Positions 48,612-60,900 of a DNA stretch of 64,000 nt are shown here, one piece after another (position 1 is the first letter of the stretch; every line of letters starts with the position of its first letter). A program made the position numbers and the translations under genes. Origin of the DNA: Styela clava (Eukaryota; Chordata; Ascidiacea; Stolidobranchia; Styelidae); assembly GCF_964204865.1 (NCBI RefSeq), contig NC_135262.1:6324001-6388000 (forward strand), written 5' to 3'. The notes beneath the pieces were generated by a model that worked only from the letters and a program-made list of their open reading frames with translations, did no database searches and was not told where the DNA came from.

Positions 48612-50438
48612 TCAGAGTTTTGATTTGCTACTGTTGAAAGCACCCACAACCGCACTCCATAATGATCCTGGATTGACAATATCAACCAATTTTTGAGTTG
48701 GATCAACAGCATACTGATCCATATCTGTGATGCCTTCTTCCGTCAATACTTCATCATCAATGAAGAAGTTACCGGTACATTTTGTGCAATCCCGCAACAA
48801 AATTGCATAACTTGCATCTCCCATGATGTCAGGCTTCCTAAAATTAAAGATATTATCAAGTTTCATATTTCAATTAAAACGGGTGCATATTATTATTTAA
48901 GCATATAGTCGAGATTTTTCGAAGATGAAGATTTCTAGGAGATTGAGGACAGATAAAATATTTGTTATGGTAACCTGCCTTTATGTTCATCAGTCCGGCT
49001 TCAGACATGCCTTCAAGTTTCCACAGATATGACCGTTAATAGTGACAGACTGACAGTCATGTTTTTTCCAGCCGGTAAAATTAAAAACGAGAATATTGGT
49101 CAGAGACCGAAGACTTATCGATCGAAAGTTAGGGGATCCCCCAAAACAGCGCTGTTACTCCATAGTGACACCTTGTGTCCCATCACTAATTAATTGATAA
49201 CTCGCTAATTATACGACCAAAATCAATAGGCTTCTGGTACGAGATATGATGAATGCACATGCGAAATCTGCAGCAGATCCAATCTCGCTTTCGTGAGATA
49301 TCGCGTGCATCTAACAGACAAACAGACAGACAAATACCTATCAACATACTTACCGATTAAAATCGATAAGTAATGATAGCCATGGCATACAAAACGACAA
49401 CAATAAACTGAATGCGCAATTTTACTGGGAAGGGAAGAAGTGAGAAACTGAAGCTACAGTAATTATCAAGCAGCGACACTTAGGGTTCTAATATCTAGGT
49501 AATCGAAATTGAACAGAAAATTAATTTTTTTCAGAACTGTTACTGTGGAGAGCAATTGCTCGCTAGAGATTATATTGCAGAGACATGCAACTCTACCAGA
49601 TGGCCAACCACAAGTTTTCCTGTCTCATGTGGACTATGTGGAAGAGCAGATTATAAAAAGTTAAATGTGATGAAAAACAGTTAAGGTCAAAAAAGATTGT
49701 TGATTATATAACTGAATAAAGCATTTCAAATTTCAAAATTTCAAAAATATTGCTGAGCAATTACCTAGACATTGCAGCTGCCATTTTATTTCCTCCTGTT
49801 ATCATTTCTACTGCAGCAGTTATGACAGTTGTTCTTGGCCAAAGTGAATTTACAGCTATTCCCTCTTCCGCAAATTCTTCTGCCATTCCAAGCGTACACA
49901 TTGACATTCCATATTTTGCTATGGAGTACGCACCATGACTCGCAAACCATTTCGGTGACATATTTAGCGGAGGACTCATATTTAAAATATGAGCATTCCT
50001 GCCTGCTTCTCTGGACTTCAGCAAATGAGGAATGCATAATTTTGAGCAAAGATAGGTTCCACGTGCATTTACTTGATTCATCAGATCATATGTCTTCATT
50101 GTAGTATTCTTGGTATCAGTGAGACTAATAGCACTAGCATTATTAATCAAAATATCAATTCCTCCAAAGGTTTCAACTGTTTTATCAATAGCAGCTTGGA
50201 CTTCTTCTTCTTTTCTAACATCTACGATACAAGCCAGCCCTTTTCCCCCAGCTTGTGTTATTTCTTCGACTGCTGTATGTACTGTGCCAGGTAATTTGGG
50301 ATGTGGGTCAGAAGTTTTTGCTGCAACAACTACGTTTGCCCCATCACGAGCCACTTTCAGTGCAACGGCTTTGCCGATACCTCGACTAGCTCCAGTGATA
50401 AAGACAGTATATCCTGCAAGTTTCCCACAATTCTGCAT
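48612..50438 (-). CDS. HSDL2: Hydroxysteroid dehydrogenase-like protein 2 (HSDL2-like SDR), 299 aa, 2 exons
   Basis: HSDL2 is a peroxisomal/mitochondrial short-chain dehydrogenase/reductase linked to lipid metabolism. Exons are 49765-50438 and 48612-48837, joined in phase. The ATG at 50436-50438 aligns with the known family start; upstream residues in frame have no ATG. The SDR core is complete: TGASRGIG at 15-22 binds the nucleotide, NNASAIS at 99-105 follows strand 4, Ser155 sits in the NMSPPL loop and the catalytic Y171-x3-K175 pair is in YSIAK. The family-specific SPPLNMSPKWF is present. Human HSDL2 has 418 residues with a C-terminal SCP2 lipid-transfer domain. Here a stop follows soon after the SDR domain, so the SCP2 part is missing. 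The last residues, SSKSKL, end in SKL, a type 1 peroxisomal targeting signal. Confidence 0.93.
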
Positions 50439-50702
50439 TATCTTTATGTTCAGTTGGCCAAGCAAACTACAAATAGGAATTATAGGGATATCTATTTAAA
50501 AAGTCAGAAAATACAGAAATAGAAAATATATTACTTATCTACAGTAAAACAAAGTATAAATGCTTAACCAATTATTTATATATAGATATATATATTAATT
50601 TCAGTAGATTCAGAGATTTGTTTTGATCAATTATTTTATCGCCTGCTGGTTAAAGAGTCAAAATAAACCTATACTTTGTATTTGCAAATTCGGAATACTT
50701 TC

Positions 50703-51015
50703 CAGGGTGGGGTGGGCAAAGTATGGCCCCATGTCCAAAAATATTTTCTATCTAGAATGGCGGGCCATGTAAGTGTGACACAAAAGTTACATTTATTGAA
50801 CGATATTTACAACTGTACAATGTTACAAAAGCAAAAAACAATAAGCCAAAACTAAATTTATTCACAATTTTCAACAAATTCCTTGAGTTATTTTTTAGCT
50901 CGAACATCAAACTTTGGTTTTCAGGTTTTAGTTTGTGGCAGCATCAGGCGGGTCAGATCGTATTACCCAACTGAACGGATTTGGCGCGCAGGCCGTAGTT
51001 TGCTTTGCCCATGTC
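50703..51015 (-). mobile_element. hAT-type MITE, 'ggcccgcg' family, copy 3, inverted
   Basis: Read on the minus strand it has aaactacggcctgcgcgcca, ccgcctgatgctgccacaa, aggaatttgttgaaaattgt and tcaataaatgtaacttttg in the same order as copies 1 and 2. It ends in gcccaccccaccctgg. A target duplication was not clear, so both ends are uncertain by several bases. Confidence 0.75.
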
Positions 51016-51154
51016 AGCTACTACGACTACGAGGTATGGCTAAAAAGAAACGGGACTGACGTCACAGATTGCGCAACACGATTAACTATCGAAATTCGAA
51101 ACGTCGACAAGTTATATCGTTTTGTTATACACCGGTTGTGTTTTATTTATCTTT

Positions 51155-51435
51155 GGTTAACGAGTATGCCTGCAACTGCACGAAAGCTCTTCTTGTAATG
51201 GGAGATGGAAACGTGGCTGTTTTCATTTACAACTTCAATAGCGAGGATAAATATATTAAATTAAATGTGTTTGGTTAGAATACTGTGCAAGGGATAACAA
51301 AGTGACAGGAAAACGTGCTCATATACCGGTACCGAAAGGCATACCGGTACCGTACAGTATTCGGCACGCAAAGGATGTCTCAACTTATCATTTTCAAGAA
51401 GAGCCTTCGTGCAGTTGCAGGCATACCCGTTAACC
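51155..51435. repeat. 41-bp inverted repeat with 199-bp loop
   Basis: Arms at 51155-51195 and 51395-51435 pair at 39 of 41 positions. The left arm reads ggttaacgagtatgcctgca and on, the right arm is its inverse. The transcript of either strand could form a strong hairpin. Confidence 0.9.
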
Positions 51436-51956
51436 GCCATCGCATGGCGAGTTAGCCGTCAGCCCATCAAAGTCAACTCCCCCAACTTGTCTACGGTCTG
51501 ACGGTACGATAAATCACTACGGTAACAAAGGCAATTAATTTTTAATAGACAAGTGGGGTCTCATTTACTTTCTTACCTCATACCTGAATACCTTCTAGTG
51601 GGCGTGGCGTAACAAATAAGACATACCGTACCGGTATCCAAGACAAAAATCCCACGTGCCCAATGGCTGCTGGACTGAATCATTTATCCGTTTATATTTA
51701 ACGACCTGACAGCGCTAGCATAACGCTTGAGAGAGAAAAGGGTTAGTAAATGGATATTGGTTTTCACATTCTGCTCATTCGAAAATCTCGTAATTATCTA
51801 CATTGTAATTTTTTTTAAATGATAATAAAAGACATCCCCCAAAATAAGCCCTGGTGCTATTTTTTGAAAGAAAATTCATGTGTATCCATCTCCCAGATAT
51901 CTCTGCATTCTGTTTTGGTTAAGTCAGAAGACAGAAATATCAGCGTCAGTCGTTAA

Positions 51957-52085
51957 ACGTTTAAATAGCATATCACAAACTTCAATACTGTTAAAATACG
52001 TCAGCCGAGTAATGATTTAAATAGCATTTCATCGTTCAACTTCATTACTGTTCAAAACAATCAGTCATAAAATGTTTTTAAGTAG
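51957..52085. repeat. Two-unit imperfect tandem repeat, about 62 bp
   Basis: Units begin taaatagcatatcacaaac and taaatagcatttcatcgttc. Both go on through aactt-aatactgtt-aaa, a cgtcag/atcagt block and end before another ttaagtagcatt start. Confidence 0.65.
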
Positions 52086-52640
52086 CATTCCCTGTAACTT
52101 GCAGAAAATGCAAGGCAGATTCCCAGCATACCCTTCCAAATTGTCACGCTTGCTGCAGATTACCCACACCTGTTTTTCACTATATGCACATGCACAACTG
52201 CTCATGATGGAGTTCACATTATTTATCAATTCTGTTGTACAAATAAATTTGTTGGGAAGCCGGGGAAATAAGGCACTCACAATTTATTGCACAAACCTCA
52301 TTAAAATTAATTTCTACAGCACCAAATCACACAAATTCACAGTCGAGATATTTATATACAACATAAAGCAGGAAAAAAATGTTGGATTTGGCAATAATCC
52401 ATACAATCACTGAGTTGCATGTGTTGTAAATAATTAGTCAATGTTGATGGTAACCAGTGGCGCATCTGGGGTGTGGCAGCCATGGGCACCGTTTGAACAG
52501 GGCTGCATAAACGGCAAGAAGTTTTAATCGTAAAATATTTCAATAAAATTATTTAAATTGAAAATGACCCAAACTCCTATTTTTACTCAAATGATAAAGT
52601 ACCTAATGAATATCTCATTTCAATAACAGTCATTATAGAC

Positions 52641-54521
52641 TAGAGCTCGACCGATATCACTTTTTGGTACCGATACCGATAACGATATATCGGCCAACTA
52701 GTGACCGATAACCGATATCGACATACCGATATCTACAACCTGAACCCGCAGTAAATACTAGTAAGAAAAATTCAGTTTCAGTCAATCAAAAGTTTATCTT
52801 GAAAAATAAAGCAGTCCTACACAGTGCTTGCGTCATTGATAAAAGTTTCACAGCAAATAATAAGAACACACACAGAAGGCAATGTTTGAAAAAACCAAGC
52901 ACAAAAGAAAAAAGGCAGTCAGTAAAAAGGTTCTGGAAGTCCATTCTGATCCATACAGTAGTAGGTGGGAGTAGGCTTGCACGTAATTTACAGAATTACG
53001 TAATTATTTCGAGTTACAAATTACGTAAAGTCGTAATTATTGGTCGAGCGCTTTCGCGTTTGAAACGTACTCCTTCAAAGCAGTCAATTCCGTCGATTGT
53101 AAAAATGAAAGTTTAACAAGTAGAAGAAGTTACAGTTACGGTATTCGCTCCGTTTCTCTCTCTCTTGTTACGCAGGTGGGGGAAGGCATGACACGTTGCC
53201 ACCCCGGTTGAGCGTTTGGTTTCACGGTCAAAACGATATTATTATGAGCGTTATCACCGTAACGCAATTAACACCGACAGGCTTTTTTGTTTTCACGATT
53301 TGGTATCTTTTTTATTCGGCGCTGATAATGATAAATAAGAATGTGTGATAGTTGATTGTAATTCCGGAAGGCGTATTTTTCTTTCTCTCCGTGAAACAGA
53401 CATGAAACGAATTTACCGTCGCTATGGGCCCTCAAAAGGAGAGAAGGCTACTTTCTTTTCCCGACTCAATCACTTTTATTAATACAAATCACGGCGCATT
53501 AAAAAACAAAATAGAATTTATTAGCATTAATTTACAACGAGTTACGGGTAAGAATTTATCGCCGGCCAAATAATTAATATTTGATCCAAATTTATCGCAA
53601 ATAATGTTATAACATTTAGGCCGCGAAATAATTTGATATAAAATGAAGCTTGGTAATCGGAATATCGTCAATAATTCAGCATCAATAATTATTATAAAAT
53701 GCTAACTAGGCAGCAAAGTCGGATAATGTAAAAAACGTAGCAATAACAAGTCTTCGTCGCGAGGCAAGCACAGGTATAATCAAACGAGAGAATGCGCTTG
53801 TCGTTGATTAATAACTTAGAAACCCGAAATTTTTATTCAATACGAAAGTCGATTTTAAAAAAGCCAACTATCGTTTCATAAATATCCGTATACCAGTGTC
53901 GGTAATGATAAAATTGATCGCATAAAATTGGGACGGTTAATTTGCGAAGATGATAAAGGAAAATCACAGCCAACACAAAAGATAAAAATCAGAATAAATT
54001 TAATTTGAATCCACTCCTTGGTATTTGTCTTTAACATCTGTCGCCGGCGTGTAGTACTGTCGGTAATATGAAAACCAATTTCGATGTCCCGTTCGGAAAA
54101 GAAGTGGATTCAAATGGTTGTTATGATAGGTTTAAATGTGTGAAAAAATATCGCAATTACGGGGTCATTACGTAATTAATTTTGCCGTAATTACAGAATT
54201 GATTTTTGTCGATTACGTGCAAGCCTAGTTGGGACGCAAGAGATTCGAAAGCGAGGATTTTGCGCCGCACGAGGAGATAAAAGAGAGAGAGAAATAGAGA
54301 ACTCCGTTCACTGAAAGGCAAAATGAGAGAAGCGAAAAAAAGAAAACGCTTGGCCGCAGATATTTCCCGGGCAAAAATACTCATTTTTTAGAACGTGGAA
54401 AAGCGACGAACACTGATATATATCGGCCAGATATATCGGCCGGTTGGGCCGATATGATATATCGGCAAACACGCAATATCGGCCCGATATATCGGTTGGC
54501 CGATATATCGGTCGAGCTCTA
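52641..54521. mobile_element. hAT-type element (outer), interrupted by a second element
   Basis: The ends tagagctcgaccgat and atcggtcgagctcta are perfect inverted repeats. A perfect 8-bp target duplication, ttatagac, lies at 52633-52640 and 54522-54529. Subterminal regions are packed with atatcggc / gccgatat motifs (at least eight on the right side), which in hAT elements are transposase-binding repeats. Without the inner insertion the element is about 620 bp and non-coding. Confidence 0.93.
52972..54227. mobile_element. hAT-type element (inner), inserted in the outer one
   Basis: The ends taggcttgcacgtaat and attacgtgcaagccta are perfect inverted repeats. Flanks ggtgggag (52964-52971) and gttgggac (54228-54235) match at 6 of 8 bases. 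Subterminal repeats of gtaatta / taattac fill both ends. The 1,256 bp hold no transposase frame. Confidence 0.88.
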
Positions 54522-54804
54522 TTATAGACTGTCAACCAACTATCAAGAGGGGCACATTTTTAAACTTTGCCATGGGTGCCATTTTACATAGGTACACAAC
54601 CGAGTTTGACTGATTCTTTGTATTCACTGACAGGCTTTTTGTGGGCTAATATACCACCAAACGTGAAGATTCTTTTAACATAATCATAATGGAAAGTAAA
54701 CAACGGTATATTTTCTCATTTTCTGAATTACAGACTTCAGAACAATCACTTAGATAGCATACATTATCCAAGTCATGTCAATTTTGCTTATAGCCCTGCA
54801 AAAT

Positions 54805-54810
54805 TTTATT
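54805..54810 (-). terminator. Probable TCF25 poly(A) signal
   Basis: TTTATT on the plus strand is AATAAA on the minus strand, about 100 bases past the TCF25 stop at 54912-54914. Confidence 0.5.
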
Positions 54811-54911
54811 TCCTGTATCAACTCATAAGAACAAAGACAAAGTGATTGGAATTTGACTATCACCAAATATATAGGGGCTAAGTGCAATTAGGCAAAAGAT
54901 TGTGAGATATT

Positions 54912-57900
54912 TTAGTCCCATTCATCCTCATAAAATTCCTCTTGCTCTTGTGCCTCTTCATTATCGTCTCTTTGAAGGTTTAAATTTCCGAGCATATCTC
55001 TCATGGCGACCATTAAAGCTTGGAATTGTTGATGCAATCCGGCTTGACCAGGCTGTAGCGCTGCTGCTCCTTCTTCCTCAGTCTCTTGTGATGGATCAAA
55101 TTGAGGCATGAGTGAGTGTAGAAACAATCCGAGTGAGTTTCCTGTTCTTCCACGACGAGCCCTGTAAAAGCAAACATAGAAGGGTTCAGGATAAAATTAT
55201 TCCAGTCAAAATGATGAATATTTAATTTTGATCAGTCACGTACACCACTCCGCAAAGATCAATCAATCAGTTTCAAAACCCCATGGCTCATTCAGTAATA
55301 AATTTGATATGGTTATAATTATTCAACATGAGATCAATTATGATTATTCAAAATGAGTACTATTGCATCATATTGTGCATATTGAATGCTAGAATGGTTT
55401 TAACCTGGCTAGCTCCAAAGATCACCTTTCTGTGATTAATAAGCATTTTTAACAACTTGCATCTTTCCCTATAAATAAAATCCTATCATATAATGACAGG
55501 TTAGATAACCTCGAGTTTAAACCCATGCACAGCACCTAACCCAGGGTGCAACAAATTGCACTTTCACTTCAATTACTGGACCCATTGCTTTAAAATTTTC
55601 AGTGGTTAGAAATTGTATTTGTCACTGAAAGGCCATTACTTTTATTTATTTAAAAAAAATTTGTCGGCTCTCCTGTCTTCATTTTTACTGGCATTGGTAA
55701 ATATTAACCTAAATATTTCATATTGTATTCTGGTTATCCAAAGGCCATTAATATCATAAATTGACTGCTACCTACCTTTCTGGTCTTTCATAAGATCTAA
55801 TTCCATCTGCTGGTGGCAATGGATCGTGACCAAAAACCTGTTCCAAACGAATCTCCTATAATAGAATATATATATTTTAGAAATTGATAGCCAATAAAAA
55901 ATACCATTAAGTTGTTTTGTTTGGTGGTCACACTCAGGTTCAATCATACCATTACCAGAATGTTCAACACAAATTGAGTATTTGGTTAACTTCAAAATTG
56001 GTTACATCGAAATCAAAATACTGTATACTAAATCTTCGATTTAGGATTAATTCAGCAGATTTTCATTTGAATACTTGTTAACAAATTTGACATATAATAG
56101 TAAAACCAAAAATATACCCACTATTTTAAGGTTTGATTACTATCAAAAATAGAAAATCAATCAGAATAATTTGATCCCAATTGCTCTGCATTTCTTAATT
56201 GAATTTCCCTAACTTCATAAAAATAATATGTGCAAATTGAACTGGTGAACATAACTTATTTTGAAAACATTATTTCAGAATGTATTCATACTCATACTCC
56301 TAAATTATTCAATTTTGGCCATCCCTGCTCAATATACTTAAGATTTTAGGGAACAATCAATTTCAATTGTACAACTCTAGTCGCTATTGTAAACTCCTCT
56401 CTTTACATTATGCATTTTTCACTATAAAGCCTTTCATACCCATAGCCGTAGACCATGCAAAAATACTATATTGAAGGTTTTGAAGCTTCAAATTTCCTGC
56501 ACAAACTTAGTAAAATAACAAATTACTCTGACGGAAGAATGTTATAAAACTATATTTGCATACCGGTGGTAAAAGATCAATTACTCCAGGTAATTCACAA
56601 ATCATTGCATATCGATAAATATTTCTTGGTGGTTTCTGATATCTTTTCCTCCTGTATATAAGAAAAAAAACTGAATTTAAAAAACAAGTAAGGCATATTG
56701 GCTTTCGTACTAAACTAGATTGATGACCCCATGTCCTAATAAATAACAAAATAATAAAGTGAAACCAATACCTTTGCCTCCATTTAGCAATTTCAGGATC
56801 TTTCGCATCAACTTTGTCAAGAACAATATTAACATTTTTTTCCAACCAGGAGAAAACTTCGGGTGATTTCCATAAAGAATGATTTCTTGCAACAAATAAA
56901 TTACAAAGCAATTTCAAGCCAGCTGGTGAACTGAAAAATGATATAGAAATTACAGTAATTAAAATTATTAATATGAATCTCACCAGGATTTAATTTAATA
57001 TACTCAGTTTACTGTATATTGGTTTCAGCGCTCCTGTAGTATGTGAACCAAGATGCCGGACACCGGAAAGTAGTACCAGGTCAGGGTTAGGCCATAAATT
57101 TATCGCAATTTTCTTTATTTTGGTTTTATCCAGAGTTCGGAGACTAGCCAAGTGACTCCCGTAGTATTTGTACCTGAAATTATGGCCTAACCATAACCTG
57201 GTACACATACTACGTTCCGGTGTCTGCCATCTTGGTTTACATTCTATGGGAGTACCGTATATTCACAGTCCTTAAAACAATGAATGAACTTTGCTTGGCT
57301 ACTTCAAAGGTGACGTGAACAAGAAATTTTAGTATCCGCTCAGACACTAGTTATTTGTCAGCTTATAATAGTGTTCCCAAAATTTAAAAGTAAAAAGAAT
57401 GTCCCTAAAGGAGTTCTAGCTCATGTGAAGTAATCGAAAATTTAAACTGAGAAATGCTATAATAGACAAGGCAAAAATTAGCTATCATATACCCCAAAAT
57501 AGTACACCATATATAACTGGTAGGGAGAAACAATATAGTTTCCTTCTTGCCAAAAATTTGTACCGTAACTTACGTCTGTTCAGCTTCCGTTGTAAAAAAG
57601 CTGTGATCTGATACTTTTTTATCTGGTTGTACTGAACATTTTTCCAAAAGTAACATCAGAACCTTAAAAGAATAATTGTTCTTTAACAGTGGTTGGCTTA
57701 TACCTTTTTACACTATTATCGCAACTATTGAACTCTTATATTATCAAACCTACTGTAAAAGATGTTAAGAAATATATAAAATAAAACTTACGGAGGGAAA
57801 CTTGATCAAAGCATCTTGTAGCTGTAAAGTAATAGAAATAAAATTTCCTTAAATTGTAATATTAATGCATATATCTCTGGTTCCTTAATGACAAATGAAA

Positions 57901-60900
57901 TGGAAAATATCTTTGAGTGATAAATAACCCAAGTCGATGGTTCTAAATTAAGCGTCATGATAAATTTCATGATGATTTAAATTTGAGGGATGATTTTTCA
58001 ACTTGAATTTTCTTCATAATAACTACTGCTTGGTTAAATGTTAGCAAGTCAAATTGGATTATGTTTCCAGCCAAAGACAATTTACAACAAAACATGAGGA
58101 AATAAAATTAAAAATACCTTATAATTGTAACAGACAGTGATAATATTTTGGATGATAACTTTTAAGAAATTATTCTCAAGAAAATGCCTTTGCGGAACAC
58201 AAAAACTTTCTTACCAAAGTGTCAGCCATATCAAAATTCTTGTTACCGGCTGAGGATAATTCGAAATTAGCCATTGCTACTGAGTATGCAAAGTTTGGCA
58301 ACTGTGACAAGTTTTTATGACCCTGGAAAGCAATGATACTGTATTTTAAAACCAATTTTCTGTGAATGATAAAAATAGAATAACTGAAACTAAGTTGAAT
58401 ATCATCGAAAAGAACAGAGCTTCAATTTATGACAGGCTGCAAAGTACTGAGTCAGATTGTTTTCACTGAGTAGTATTTTCAAACTCCTGAGAACAGGGCA
58501 GGTGCGTAGTCATGAATCTTTAAATAAGAGGTCTGAATTTTCAAATTGTCAAGTTAGACCGCAATAGTTAATGGGCCTTGCCAGAAATCTTGAATTTTCA
58601 ATAGTCTTGATTGAGAGTCTAAAATACATTTCAAGCTACAAAAATTGCTATGTATGACACACAATTATGTTTTTTTCTCTCTACATTTCAAAGGGGAACC
58701 TAGACTTTAAATAGACTGACCTTAACCCCCTGCCCTGGCAATGCCCCACTCAGAGGGGTGACTGAGTCTGAACCAAAGTCAAAGTTCAGAGAGAGAATTT
58801 CGGTCCCCTAATTGTGTTAAGAGAAGTCAAAGTTTTTAAACCAGTAAAGCTGTGAAGTTGGCTAAGCATTTTTAACAGACAAGAAACAAGGCTCACATGC
58901 AAGGTTTTTGTGGTTTAAATTTGATTTTATCAGAGTTGTGTCCATCGGCCTGACGTTAGAGTCAAAAATTTTATGTCAATCTGGAAAATGTCATCCAGTC
59001 AAGCGTAAATTTTTTCGGACTCACGAAGTTTAAAAATTACGACTCTGGCCCAAATCCATTGAAAACACGGTAACTCAAACCCCGATTAGAATAAAAATTG
59101 CTCTCTTTCTCAAACCAACTATGAACTGTGTTATTTTAGTAAGCATTGGCGTTAACAACTCATTCAATTTTCATGCAATCTATTAAATTCACCTCCCATT
59201 CCGAAAATAACTGAAGAAGAAAGTCGTATTCTCCCGCTTGTAAAGCAAAGAAATCGATGAATAATAAGACGCAAAGTGGATCTTCATCAGAATCTAAACT
59301 AAAATAGAAAATCAAGATCAAGATTATTCCAAATACATTCCCAAAAAATTTCGTTTTTAATAAAACTTACTTCAAAAGAATCTTTGATAATTCAAGTGCT
59401 GTGCGACCGCATCCTCGTTGAAATACGAAATGAAGATGACGATATAATGCAAGGAAAAGACATCTGAAAATATGTCATTAGATAATTTTCGACAGAAATT
59501 GTACAGTTAGGAAACAAAGCATGTTGAAAAAATGCTTTTATAGATATAAGAAGAAAATAAAGCTGAACACAAAAACATGTTTAAAATAAATACAATTTTT
59601 TCAAACTAAGTTGAAATTAATATTTTCATTAAATCGAGAAAATTAATCCAAAAAAAATGTATTTTACGTAAAATATTTTTCAATTTTGAAATGCATTTAC
59701 ATCAAAAATTGTAACGTATGACACCAGAAGTAACTGACAAATTTTTATATCATTCATATCATCACTGAAGATTGTATTTCTCAAAATATTGTGTCATTCA
59801 GCATTTAATGGAACGTTTTCAAATAAAATCTACCGGTAATTATTCCAGTAATTTTTGGTACCGGTATTTCGGTAGCTGACTGCAATTTGTTCAGAGATCA
59901 GATTACTTTACCACAGGATGCGTATTAGATACGACTTTTATTAGCAAATCATCTTAAAATAAATATACTGACCTGTTTTCCTGTCGTTTATACTGTAATC
60001 TGCATGTACCTGTAGCTAAGTTGAATTGAGAATGAAAATTCATTTCCAAAGCATAAAGAGCTCGTTCTAAAATAAAAAGATTGATTGAAATTATTCAACT
60101 TATTTTCAAGCTTTGGACTTGAAACTCATTTTTTCTGGAAGTTCAAACCTTATATCAAAACAAGCTGTAAGGAATTGGGTTTGGCAGAAAGTCAGATGTG
60201 TCTACTCTCCACAGCAGTCCACACAACTATTCCATATATATTAATTACCTATAAGTTCTCTTGCCATTTGTGTATCGTCACTCATCCTACAAACATCACT
60301 CAATCCAAGCAAAGAATCGACATGGTAGTTATTTAGTCTGAGAACTTCCTGATAAAAATAAATAATATTAATTCTAATGAAACTAACATTGAATTAAAAG
60401 GTAATGAATGTAAACACGAAACGAGTCATACATTTTCCTGCAAGGGTGATTATGAATATAGTATATTTCTCAGAATTATTGCAACTTGAATAAACAAGAG
60501 ATTAACGCTCAAAAAATATATTTATATACACCAAGGCTCAATGACAAACCCAACAGTACCGATCTATGGATAATTTGAAATATTTTTATTTGAAAATGTC
60601 TTTTTGAGCATTTAATATTTTATGTTAGACAAAAAACAGTACTCCTGAAGTATGCGCACCAAGATGTCACACAACCTGAACTATGACCTTATACACCACC
60701 TGAGTTCAGGTTGTGCGTCATCTTGGTGCGCATACTTCAGGAGGTCCCAAAAATCTAATTAACTTCTGACAGATTAAAATAGGGAATACTACTGTTTATC
60801 CCAATTATTCGGCAAAAGCAAATCTGATTTCTATGAATTTACAATAGTCTTGAAGAATTTCTCCTGTGAAACAGACCCATTTCAGAATATATTCGTTATT

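Larger units (their letters stand above)
50439..54911. other. Transposon-rich spacer between TCF25 and the HSDL2-like gene
   Basis: This 4.5 kb carries a 'ggcccgcg' hAT MITE, a long inverted repeat, a two-unit tandem repeat near 51957-52085 and two nested hAT elements, all listed. The promoter of the HSDL2-like gene lies at its left edge and the TCF25 3' end at its right edge. Short open frames on both strands overlap repeats and are not called. Confidence 0.6.

Noticed and set aside
40579-50438. Operon of METTL18, NOM1 and the HSDL2-like gene
   Set aside because: The genes share orientation, but gaps of about 517 and 930 bp are long for a tunicate- or nematode-type operon and no leader trans-splice signal is evident.
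50935-51198. 87-residue plus-strand open frame
   Set aside because: It starts inside a hAT MITE and ends in one arm of an inverted repeat, so it is repeat-derived.
52799-53116. 105-residue plus-strand open frame
   Set aside because: It crosses the boundary between the outer and inner hAT elements and resembles no transposase.
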